Positions 53,463-61,670 of a stretch of DNA of 64,000 bases are shown here, one piece after another. The notes beneath the pieces were generated by a model that saw only the letters and a list, made by a program, of their open reading frames with translations, had not been told where the DNA came from and did not search any database. How positions within the stretch are numbered: position 1 is the stretch's first letter; each line of letters starts with the position of its first letter. This stretch comes from Ancylomarina sp963977525 (GTDB lineage: Bacteria; Bacteroidota; Bacteroidia; Bacteroidales; Marinifilaceae). The stretch is from assembly GCA_963977525.1 (NCBI GenBank), contig CAXBPC010000011.1:1-64000 (forward strand), written 5' to 3'. The position numbers were made by a program, and so were the translations under genes.

Positions 53463-55082
53463 ATGGAGGATACGCTCTATATCATTTATGGAAGCAGAAC
53501 GGGTAATTCACGGTCAATAGCCGAGACGACGCAGCGGTATGCTAAACATGTGGGTTTGAAACCTTGCTTATTGGAGATGAAGGAGATGGATTTTAATATT
53601 ATCCATAAGCTAAAATATGTGTTGTTGATTGTAAGTACGCATGGAGAAGGTGATCCTCCTGCTGTTGCTATGGAATTCTACAACTACATGCATCAAAGAG
53701 AAAGAAAGAATTTAGACGGAGTGAGGTTTTCCACTCTGGCACTGGGGGATAGTAGTTATAAGGATTATTGCAAGACTGGAAAAGATTTTGAAGCTCGTAT
53801 GCTTCAGTTGGGAGCCTCAAAACTATGTCCTTTGAGGGAATGTGATGTTGATTTTGAGGAGACCGCTCGAAAATGGATTGAAGATATGGTTGGAATATTC
53901 TACTTGGAAATAACAGGAAGAGAAGTCAATAAAGAAGTAGATTTCTCATTCGATTTTTATGCTGATGCACTTTCTCTTAATGGTGATTTTCAGGTTGAGG
54001 TAAAAGAGAAACGAAATTTGTGCTCTGATGAATCAACAAAAAGAACCCTACATCTTGTTCTTTCTTCAGGAGATGTTAAGAAAGAGTATCTACCAGGAGA
54101 TTCAATAGCTGTAAAATGCACCAATTCTCGCCTTTATGTCGATCGTTTGTTAAAAGAACTAAAGTTCGATGGAACGCATCCAATTCGTAATAAGGATCGT
54201 CTAGAATTATTGAAACAGGTATTAATCAGTAAGTATGAATTAAGCTTGATTACACCAGTTGTCCTTAAGAAATATGCCGACTTGGTACATGTAGAATCTC
54301 TGAATGCGATTGTCGGGAATAAGACAAAAACAGATAAATACTGTGCTCAGCATGATGTTTTAGATATGGTCAGCGATTTTCCAGCTGATATTCGTCCAGA
54401 GGATCTGCTTTCTGTCTTGCGAAAGCTGAAACCCAGACTATACTCAGTAGCTTCAAGTTCTAAAGCTTATCCCAAGGAGCTACATCTAACGATGGGAGTG
54501 ATGGAATTCAATCTAAAAGACCGATCACGGATTGGTATCACCTCATCCTACTTATCGGATCGGACTGAAGTGGGAGAAAGACTCTCTATCCACCTTGAAA
54601 ATAACGATAGTTTTCGTTTGCCTAAAGATGGAAACACCCCGATTATTCTGATTGGAAGTGGAACAGGAATCGCAGCCTACCGTTCATTCCTGCAGGAAAG
54701 AGAGGCTTCTAATGCAAAAGGGGACAATTGGCTTCTATTTGGTGAGAGAAATTCAAAAACCGATTTTCTTTATCGAGATGAATTAATGGCTTATAAAAAA
54801 AGAGGCCTGCTTACTCGTTTGGATACCGCTTTCTCACGCGATCAGGAAGAAAAGATCTATGTGCAGGATAGAATAAGAGAACAAGCCGCTGAGATTTACG
54901 ATTGGCTTATCAGTAGAGGAGCAAATATCTACATTTGTGGGAACAAAAGAACCATGGCTGTTGGTGTTCGGGCAGCCTTAAAGGAGTTGTTATTTACAGA
55001 AGGAAAAATGAATGAGGCAGAGGTTAATGATTTTATAAAGAAATTAAAATTGGAACAGCGCTGGCAAGAAGATGTTTATTAA
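53463..55082 (+). CDS. Diflavin reductase (CysJ-like)
   Basis: The product is 539 aa. An N-terminal flavodoxin domain (YGSRTGNSRSIAETT, STHGEGDPPAVAMEFYNYM, LALGDSSYKDYCKTG) is followed by an FAD-binding domain (RLYSVASSS) and an NADPH-binding domain (GSGTGIAAYRSFLQER, WLLFGERN, YICGNKRTMAVGV). It is the architecture of sulfite reductase flavoprotein and P450 reductase; no hemoprotein subunit is next to it. Its tight link to the radical SAM gene suggests electron supply to that [4Fe-4S] enzyme. This is inference. Confidence 0.9.
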   Translation: MEDTLYIIYGSRTGNSRSIAETTQRYAKHVGLKPCLLEMKEMDFNIIHKLKYVLLIVSTHGEGDPPAVAMEFYNYMHQRERKNLDGVRFSTLALGDSSYKDYCKTGKDFEARMLQLGASKLCPLRECDVDFEETARKWIEDMVGIFYLEITGREVNKEVDFSFDFYADALSLNGDFQVEVKEKRNLCSDESTKRTLHLVLSSGDVKKEYLPGDSIAVKCTNSRLYVDRLLKELKFDGTHPIRNKDRLELLKQVLISKYELSLITPVVLKKYADLVHVESLNAIVGNKTKTDKYCAQHDVLDMVSDFPADIRPEDLLSVLRKLKPRLYSVASSSKAYPKELHLTMGVMEFNLKDRSRIGITSSYLSDRTEVGERLSIHLENNDSFRLPKDGNTPIILIGSGTGIAAYRSFLQEREASNAKGDNWLLFGERNSKTDFLYRDELMAYKKRGLLTRLDTAFSRDQEEKIYVQDRIREQAAEIYDWLISRGANIYICGNKRTMAVGVRAALKELLFTEGKMNEAEVNDFIKKLKLEQRWQEDVY

Positions 55083-55123
55083 ATTTTTGATACAGAAGTA
55101 TTCTATTAATGAGATCTAATATT

Positions 55124-56221
55124 TCATTTTTTTAATCCCTTAATCACAACATTTCCTGTACCACGAGGATTGCAAGGGTATTGAAAAGCATTTGCCGCTT
55201 TCTTTGGATTATTTATTGTTTTATAGAATTCATCCATATATTTAAGGGTTTGCTTAATATAGCTTTCCTCAATATATATATTGTTTTCGTAGAGGGCGTA
55301 GATTTCAGGTTTTAGACGATTGAAGAGATCAAATGTCGCCTGAAATACTTGCATGTCCTCGATACAATAGCCTCTATACCTTCTTTCTCTTACCGATGAT
55401 AGTTTTAGTTCTTCAGCTGGTTTGGCATAAGGGGCATAAACCAAACCAGCAAGATCAAAATCGTAAGGAACGGCTACAAGACCTGGCTTGTTATCAGCAC
55501 TAATTAGTTTCATGTTTTGAAGAAACTGTATAGACCAATCTGTGTTAGCAATTAGATATTGAAAAACAGTCATTTTTAAGTACTCGGCTCTTAGAATTTT
55601 TTTAGGTGTTACATGTTGTTTTTTGTACATACTCGCTACAACACGATTTGCCATATTGCTCTGATGTTCAAGAAGAATAGCATATTGTAAGTCGCTTACT
55701 TTATTCTTTATGGTATCTCTAAAACAAAGCTTAATTAATCTAGCGCGGAAACTGTTCTCAGTGACTAAATTAAAAATGCGATAGAGGAGATATTCTCGAA
55801 CCACGTATTTGTCGTTCACACACGGACTTACCAATTTAATCTTCTTCTGTCCAAAAAAAAGTTTATCATTTTGACATTGAAGGGAATCTAATTGAAGGAG
55901 TAGAGGTGGTATTCTGCAATTTTCACGTAACCTGCGGAAGCGCCCTCTTGTTTTGGCTCGAATTCTTAAGCTATCCTGTTCGCCACTGGGGAGTTTGTAA
56001 GTCAAAATAATAGGATGGTACCTAGCATCATCATAACGATCTCTAAGGAGTTCACGCGTATTTCCACTTAAGCATACCTTAAACAATTCATCTGATTCAA
56101 AAAGACCATTCGCGAAGCATGTAGCCTTTAAAGAATCAAATGGCATTTGCACAAGGCTATCCTGAGCACAAAGCGGCAAGTGCAAGCTAAGGATCAAGAA
56201 TATGCCGAGTGTGAGTTTCAT
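55124..56221 (-). CDS. Secreted protein with CotH/HipA-like kinase features
   Basis: The product is 365 aa with a Sec signal (LSLHLPLCAQ). Later blocks recall atypical kinases of the CotH/FAM20 type: TVFQYLIANTDWSIQFLQN, with Asp where the catalytic base lies, and LVAVPYDFDLAGLV, where DFD would bind metal. An N-terminal block (IRAKTRGRFRRLRENCRIPPLLL) holds basic residues near a probable nucleotide site. Function is inferred. It lies 15 bases after the metallophosphatase gene, so the two are co-transcribed. Confidence 0.65.
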   Translation of the reverse strand: MKLTLGIFLILSLHLPLCAQDSLVQMPFDSLKATCFANGLFESDELFKVCLSGNTRELLRDRYDDARYHPIILTYKLPSGEQDSLRIRAKTRGRFRRLRENCRIPPLLLQLDSLQCQNDKLFFGQKKIKLVSPCVNDKYVVREYLLYRIFNLVTENSFRARLIKLCFRDTIKNKVSDLQYAILLEHQSNMANRVVASMYKKQHVTPKKILRAEYLKMTVFQYLIANTDWSIQFLQNMKLISADNKPGLVAVPYDFDLAGLVYAPYAKPAEELKLSSVRERRYRGYCIEDMQVFQATFDLFNRLKPEIYALYENNIYIEESYIKQTLKYMDEFYKTINNPKKAANAFQYPCNPRGTGNVVIKGLKK

Positions 56222-56236
56222 CTTATAGAATTGTGT

Positions 56237-58111
56237 TTACTTTCTTAGCCAATATTCATCAATTAATCCAAGCGTGTCTGGATTTTTAACACGTACCTTA
56301 ATATGTTTCCCATCCACATCGATAAGCACAATAGCGTTCTGAGTAGAGAAATTACGTAGATTTTTCATCCAAGGTGTTTTTTCTTGTGCGTAATAAGGTG
56401 CACCAGCAGCTCCATTATTAATCTGATAGAAAGTTCGGTTTAGTTTAAGCTTTTTATGTCTGTAATTGGCTGGGTATCGATCCATTTCTTCGTTTATAGT
56501 CAGCATATTATAATTGTGCTCATCTCCAGTAAGGGCAGCTACAGTTTTGGTGCTCTTGTTCACAATAATATCTAAAAGTTCATCTCTGCGCTGAATAATA
56601 CCTTCAATATAGTCTTGCTCGTTTACCATTGCTCTGTATCGATTATCTCCTTTGTACCACATGTCATCTTTTACATGACCGCCATTTGGGAAAAATGGTG
56701 TGTGTAGACTAATAAAGACATAATCAATATCCTCATTCTTCTCAAGTTGCTTAAGTGTCTTTGCTAACCACTTTTTCTGATTATCCATGATAAAGGCATG
56801 CAAATTACCACTGGTGTAGTGTAAACCTTGTGGCGCATAAAAATAATCTGAATTGAGTACGACCATAGCTACATTAGCATAGCTATACCAATAAACCGAT
56901 TCCTTATAGGATGGGAAGTCCATAAAAGAAGGATTGGGGTCGTAAATAGAACCATCTTCACTTTTTGGGCCATTCTCTGGTAATACAAAGTTATCTTGAA
57001 AAAGAGATTCACCAGAATCATCAGCAAATGGAAAATGATCGATCATATAACTATAATTGTCCTCAGAATCTTTAAAGAGGTAGGAATAGGCTTCGTGATT
57101 ACCAAAGCCAGGGTAGAATGGTATATAATGCCAATAGGGTTCAACTACGTGCTTCCAGTTGGCGTATTGTAAGTTCATTCGTTCACGACTCACCTCATAA
57201 CCATCAATTAAATCGCCTGTGAATTGCACGAATTTAACGTCTTCAGCCTTTGCTAATGAGGCAATACGCTTCATGATATAGGCATTGGTGCCAAAAATGT
57301 TTCTCTCACCACCACCTTGCCCAGCTCTTGAATCGCTACCATAAGCGAAAGTGAATTTTTGATGAGTACCCGGAGTCGGAGCTGTTTCAAAACTATAACT
57401 AAAGCTAAATTCATCAACTTTCAAAGTATAATCATACTTTGTTCCTGATTCGAGTCTATTAATCGATATTTCGTGTTTTAAACCTGCATTTCGATCTTTG
57501 TAGGTTTTACCATTGATCTCAATATTGGCTTCTATTTCTTGTGAAGTCGTGAATGAAATGACTACTCCTTTTTCAGTAAGCTTATTAATGAAAGGTCCTT
57601 CTATAACAGTTGGAGCAGAGGAGAATAATTTATTTTTATGAATAAAAGCAGCTTTCCCATCATATAGGATAGTTCCATCCTTATCGGCAATTCGATACCC
57701 CAAAACACCTTGACCCGATTTCTCCCAACCGATCATATCGTATCTGCCCGATAGTTTAGCTGCAATAGGAATATTTGTTTTACCATTAATGATAGAAGCA
57801 CTTTCTCTGAAATAAACGGGTTGTGGAAAACTACCATCCTTATAATTGATAAAACCATAGAATAGAGTCCCATTGAGTTCGGGAAATTTAAAATCAAGAT
57901 CTAAACCTTTTTCCGTACCTGTAATATTTGAATAAAGATCGTTAAAACGAAAGCTATCGCCAGCAGGAACTGCATAAATACGTTTATTTTCTAATTGTAG
58001 ATAGAGCCCATTTTCATCTGAGCCCAAATTGGAATATACTGCTGGTATTTCTTGTGCTTTAGTTGGTATAACTAGGAGAGAGAGGCATAGCCAGGTAAAT
58101 AGTTTTCTCAT
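56237..58111 (-). CDS. Exported metallophosphatase, purple-acid-phosphatase-like
   Basis: The product is 624 aa with a signal peptide. Residues ~160-255 resemble the fibronectin-III domain of purple acid phosphatases (EGPFINKLTEKGVVISFTT). The calcineurin-like core follows: FAYGSDSRAG, FTGDLIDGYE, GFGNHEAYS, SLHTPFFPNGGH and ALTGDEHNYN, which supply the two-metal ligands. It should hydrolyse phosphomonoesters outside the cytoplasm. The order DSR / GDLID / GNHE / H / DEHNYN is complete. Confidence 0.88.
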   Translation of the reverse strand: MRKLFTWLCLSLLVIPTKAQEIPAVYSNLGSDENGLYLQLENKRIYAVPAGDSFRFNDLYSNITGTEKGLDLDFKFPELNGTLFYGFINYKDGSFPQPVYFRESASIINGKTNIPIAAKLSGRYDMIGWEKSGQGVLGYRIADKDGTILYDGKAAFIHKNKLFSSAPTVIEGPFINKLTEKGVVISFTTSQEIEANIEINGKTYKDRNAGLKHEISINRLESGTKYDYTLKVDEFSFSYSFETAPTPGTHQKFTFAYGSDSRAGQGGGERNIFGTNAYIMKRIASLAKAEDVKFVQFTGDLIDGYEVSRERMNLQYANWKHVVEPYWHYIPFYPGFGNHEAYSYLFKDSEDNYSYMIDHFPFADDSGESLFQDNFVLPENGPKSEDGSIYDPNPSFMDFPSYKESVYWYSYANVAMVVLNSDYFYAPQGLHYTSGNLHAFIMDNQKKWLAKTLKQLEKNEDIDYVFISLHTPFFPNGGHVKDDMWYKGDNRYRAMVNEQDYIEGIIQRRDELLDIIVNKSTKTVAALTGDEHNYNMLTINEEMDRYPANYRHKKLKLNRTFYQINNGAAGAPYYAQEKTPWMKNLRNFSTQNAIVLIDVDGKHIKVRVKNPDTLGLIDEYWLRK

Positions 58112-58319
58112 TACATCTTTATTTTTGTGGTTTCAATGTTTCAAATGCTATTAAAGATACAATAAGAGAAGGAGGGTGATATTATTTTTAGATGATTTTT
58201 TTCTTATTAAGCTCTTAATAAGTGAGTTTTATCTAGAAATAAGAACACAGTTTAGCTAATTACCAATAAGACCCATAAGGCAATTAACTGAACTGTGAAC
58301 TAAAAGCACTTATCCTATT

Positions 58320-59468
58320 TTAAAATGATGTGAATCGATATGCTTTAGCTTTTCCATTTATAATAACACCTAAAACTCTTTCTTTGGCATGCAACCTATT
58401 ATCATCAAAATTGACGGAAAACATGATAGACGAATTGACCGGATAGTTTCCATATGGATTTTGAGTATAATTACGACTATAGCCTGTATCGGTAGTCATT
58501 TGTTGAAAATCACTACTAATATTTCGAGCGGTTGCATAGGTGGTTTCTATGGCAAATATATTTTTTGAATTGGTACCCTCTAAGCTGCCATTTACAGATT
58601 TAAGTAGCATTTGTGACCAATTTGAGCCACTAGTTCTATCGTAAGGCACCACGTTGCTATTGTAAAGAAATCCTGATACACCGAATGTTGAGTTACTTCC
58701 ATTAATGTTTCTATCCCAAACGGTAGATGTACCTGTTAAAGGACAAAATACTAAAGCAAACTTGGAGTCATCTATTTCGTCATTAACTATTTCATGCCAA
58801 TTTAGAATGTTATGAGGGTAAACATGCGAAGTACCATTAATCATGACGAGTACGACAAATTCAGCATCGTCAATAAAATTATCAGGATCACCTGCTTTAG
58901 TTGTTTTAACTCTAACGAAGTTCGGATTGTCTATAGATGGAATAGCTTCTTTTGGTGCTCCTATATAAACTTCGTCTCGAGGAATTGACCAGCCATCTGA
59001 TCCGCTAACTGTTGCGCCTAGGTTAGGTGGATTAGCGGTATGGTCATAAATTTCTAATCCAGGGTAAAAAGCTCCCCATGAAAACCAATAGCCCATAAAA
59101 GAAGAAGGCGATTCGAGTTGCTTACCTTGATTTGGTCCGTCAGTTGCTTGTCCAAAAATATTCCAATAACTTCCTGCATCATCTTGCATAATGATTGGAA
59201 GTGAATCTTGTACTACTGTGAAATTCAAGCTTTCGCCTTCAAGAGCACGATCGAATGCTACTAATAAATTTTGAACCGAACTGCCAACTATTGCCAAAGA
59301 ACTGCCCTGGAACTCATCGTAAACGATTTTAAGCTTTGTAGAGCCAGAAGGAGGAGGATTGGGTGTAGGTGATGGATTTGAATTCATGTCATCATCTGAA
59401 TCGGAGCTACTACAAGCCATTCCAATTAGGAGAAAAACTAGAGTCCATATTTTAAAGTGCTTTTTCAT
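58320..59468 (-). CDS. DUF3179 domain lipoprotein
   Basis: The product is 382 aa. The lipoprotein signal is FLLIGMACSSSD, followed by a Ser/Pro-rich linker. The DUF3179 core has HVYPHNILNWHEIVNDEI, FALVFCPLTGTSTVWDR and VSGFLYNSNVVPYDR, with a conserved Cys. The function of the family is unknown. It starts 23 bases before the end of the outer-membrane gene's unit and is probably co-transcribed with it. Confidence 0.88.
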   Translation of the reverse strand: MKKHFKIWTLVFLLIGMACSSSDSDDDMNSNPSPTPNPPPSGSTKLKIVYDEFQGSSLAIVGSSVQNLLVAFDRALEGESLNFTVVQDSLPIIMQDDAGSYWNIFGQATDGPNQGKQLESPSSFMGYWFSWGAFYPGLEIYDHTANPPNLGATVSGSDGWSIPRDEVYIGAPKEAIPSIDNPNFVRVKTTKAGDPDNFIDDAEFVVLVMINGTSHVYPHNILNWHEIVNDEIDDSKFALVFCPLTGTSTVWDRNINGSNSTFGVSGFLYNSNVVPYDRTSGSNWSQMLLKSVNGSLEGTNSKNIFAIETTYATARNISSDFQQMTTDTGYSRNYTQNPYGNYPVNSSIMFSVNFDDNRLHAKERVLGVIINGKAKAYRFTSF

Positions 59469-59491
59469 GATACAAAAATTTTAATGAATGC

Positions 59492-60478
59492 CTATTTGTT
59501 ATCTTTTAACTTAAAGGCTTTATCTCTTTTAAAATTGATAGGATACGTAATGCCAATTTGCCATTTTTGGCTAGTTACGAGTTGCGTACCCGTTACCTTT
59601 GTGCGGATTGGAACTTCAATTGAACTATGAATTATTAATCCTTTGGCAGATTTGAGTTCGAGACTTGGAACTAGATACATCCATTCTCCACCCGTGTTGG
59701 GAAAATTAAAACCATCGTTTTCGTCAGCTTCACTTTTTCTGTAACGATAATGTAGACTTGGACTCAAACTCCATTTTTTAAGAGGAATAGTATGTGCTAG
59801 TCCAATGTTAAGGGCAAGTTCGTTTCCAAATCGATATTTCTCTTGTCCAGAATTTCGATTTTGAGCAAAACTATATCTATAGGTAGCTAAAACAAAGGCG
59901 CTGCTCGTTTGTGTGATAATTCCAAAGCGAGAATAGGATATTGCGGCAATGCCATCAAGAGAACCTGTACCTGGTTGCATGTCGGGTGCGAGAGGAATAT
60001 TAAATTCATTATCCTTTTCCGAGATACTACCTGTTCGAAGTTTAGGACCGGCTGCGATAAGTAATTGCTGTTTATGATTGTTTATTAAACTGCGTTGAGC
60101 TAAAATCACTAGATCGCCAATTCCTTCAGAACTTTGAGTTGAACGACCAAAGTCGGAACGTACTATTTGTTCTTGCCATAGGTAAGGTAGAATAACTGAA
60201 AAGGACCAATTGTCATTTATGGCATAGCTAGTCCTTAAAAAAAGAGTTTTAATATCTCTCGTTCGGCGGCTATCATGAAGGTTACGACTTGCAGCATATA
60301 AATCCCTTAGACTATTGTAATCGTAGCTTAAATCAATTGACAATTGCCCTGAAGAGTAGCTTTGAACTCCTAGATTACTTGAGATAGGAGCACCTCCAGT
60401 GCAACAGGCTTGAGCAAAGAGTTTTGTTTGTCCTATTAGAAGTAATATAAGAATCAGAAAAATGCATAAGTACCTCAT
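59492..60478 (-). CDS. Outer-membrane beta-barrel transporter-like protein
   Basis: The product is 328 aa. A signal peptide (LLIGQTKLFAQ) precedes a CC pair and about 12 amphipathic strands (LSIDLSYDYNSLRDLY, WSFSVILPYLWQE, LLIAAGPKLRTGS, WQIGITYPINF). It resembles the phenol-degradation/transporter outer-membrane superfamily. Probably a porin or surface barrel co-expressed with the DUF3179 lipoprotein downstream. Confidence 0.78.
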   Translation of the reverse strand: MRYLCIFLILILLLIGQTKLFAQACCTGGAPISSNLGVQSYSSGQLSIDLSYDYNSLRDLYAASRNLHDSRRTRDIKTLFLRTSYAINDNWSFSVILPYLWQEQIVRSDFGRSTQSSEGIGDLVILAQRSLINNHKQQLLIAAGPKLRTGSISEKDNEFNIPLAPDMQPGTGSLDGIAAISYSRFGIITQTSSAFVLATYRYSFAQNRNSGQEKYRFGNELALNIGLAHTIPLKKWSLSPSLHYRYRKSEADENDGFNFPNTGGEWMYLVPSLELKSAKGLIIHSSIEVPIRTKVTGTQLVTSQKWQIGITYPINFKRDKAFKLKDNK

Positions 60479-60692
60479 TTCTGTCAGCTTAGATGTTTAA
60501 AAAGGTTTCCAACTATTAAGCCTAAGTTGAAACATTGATGAGTTTCAAATGAATAGTCGTAGAAATCTTAATTCCTGACAGCAGAACAGAAATATTTTTT
60601 AGATAAAACTTGATAAGAGTTAGAAATGAACTATTCTAACCCGAAGTATTTGGAGAATATTTGATAAAAATGGAATAATTGGAAAGTAATTT

Positions 60693-60956
60693 CTAAGCGT
60701 TTTTTAAATTTAGAATGATGCGTTCTTCTAGTTTTTTAAAATCAACTGAGATAGCTTCTGTTTTATGCAAATCGCGTATGCCTTTTTCAATAGTCGCAGA
60801 CTGTTTACTGTAGCGATTACATGTATTACACATAGTTTTGTGTAGCTTAAGTTGAAGTTTTTCTTTAGATGATAATTTTATATGAAAATCCTTCTCAATC
60901 AGCTCACTTGCTTTGAGGCACGACAAAAAAAGTAGGTGCATTATCTTTTTCATCAA
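60693..60956 (-). CDS. Probable zinc-binding anti-sigma factor
   Basis: The product is 87 aa. LKLHKTMCNTCNRY gives an H-x3-C-x2-C zinc-binding motif of the kind found in soluble ZAS anti-sigma factors. No membrane helix. It starts one base after the sigma factor gene ends, so the two are co-translated. It should hold the sigma factor until a redox or metal signal. Confidence 0.8.
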   Translation of the reverse strand: MMKKIMHLLFLSCLKASELIEKDFHIKLSSKEKLQLKLHKTMCNTCNRYSKQSATIEKGIRDLHKTEAISVDFKKLEERIILNLKNA

Positions 60957-60957
60957 T

Positions 60958-61509
60958 TTAATTTTTTAACCAGTTGGTTTCAATACAATCTCTTAGTTTT
61001 AATTTGGCTCTATGAACAATCTGCCAAAAATTAGTCGTTGATATTCCTACTTCCTGACAAATTTCTTCACCGTTTTTTTCAGAAAGATATTTGAGCTTTA
61101 CACAAGCGTTCCATTTCTCAGGTAAGAAGTCTAAACATTTTTTAAGAATTTCCTGAAATTCTTTATCATCTAAAAGATGCTTTTCATTTTCTTTCCAGCT
61201 CTGTGGTTTTTTAGACGTTCTCCAATCCATGTGTTCATTAAAATAGGCAGATAAGTCTTTGTCATCAAGCCTTTGGTCTTGATTTACTTTTTTCCGATAG
61301 AAGTCGATGATCTTATGGTTTAAAATTGAAAACAGCCAAGTTTTTGGCGAACTCTGTTCTTTAAAGCTGCTTAGTTTCTCAGTAGCAGCAAGAAAAGTCT
61401 CTTGCACAAGGTCTTCAGCAATTTCAGCTCGAGAGGTTTTATGAAATGCCCAGTTGTATAGTTCCTTAGTATGCTTATAAACAAGTGATTCTAAAAAATC
61501 CTTTTCCAT
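60958..61509 (-). CDS. ECF-family RNA polymerase sigma factor
   Basis: The product is 183 aa from the ATG at 61509. Earlier in-frame starts, up to 61635, lie in the terminator of the previous gene and are rejected. Region 2 is IAEDLVQETFLAATEKLSSF..PKTWLFSILNHKIIDFYRKK; region 4 is LPEKWNACVKLKYLSEKNGEEICQEVGISTTNFWQIVHRAKLKLRDC. It may control the surface genes downstream (60478 to 55124), which lie on the same strand; this is inference. Confidence 0.92.
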   Translation of the reverse strand: MEKDFLESLVYKHTKELYNWAFHKTSRAEIAEDLVQETFLAATEKLSSFKEQSSPKTWLFSILNHKIIDFYRKKVNQDQRLDDKDLSAYFNEHMDWRTSKKPQSWKENEKHLLDDKEFQEILKKCLDFLPEKWNACVKLKYLSEKNGEEICQEVGISTTNFWQIVHRAKLKLRDCIETNWLKN

Positions 61510-61617
61510 AGTAGAGTTTAAATACATCTTATTCAAATGCTCTTCAAGATAATAATAAAATACTAGATTCTCTTTTGTTTTTGTGTTATGATATATCAGG
61601 ACGAGACAAAAACTTAT

Positions 61618-61647
61618 AAAAAGAAAGGAGTCCATTTGGACTCCTTT
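61618..61647 (-). terminator. Terminator after the M16 protease gene
   Basis: AAAGGAGTCC and GGACTCCTTT are perfect complements with loop ATTT. T-rich sequence follows on the minus strand. Confidence 0.9.
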
Positions 61648-61670
61648 TTCTCTATTAAGTATAAAAGTAC

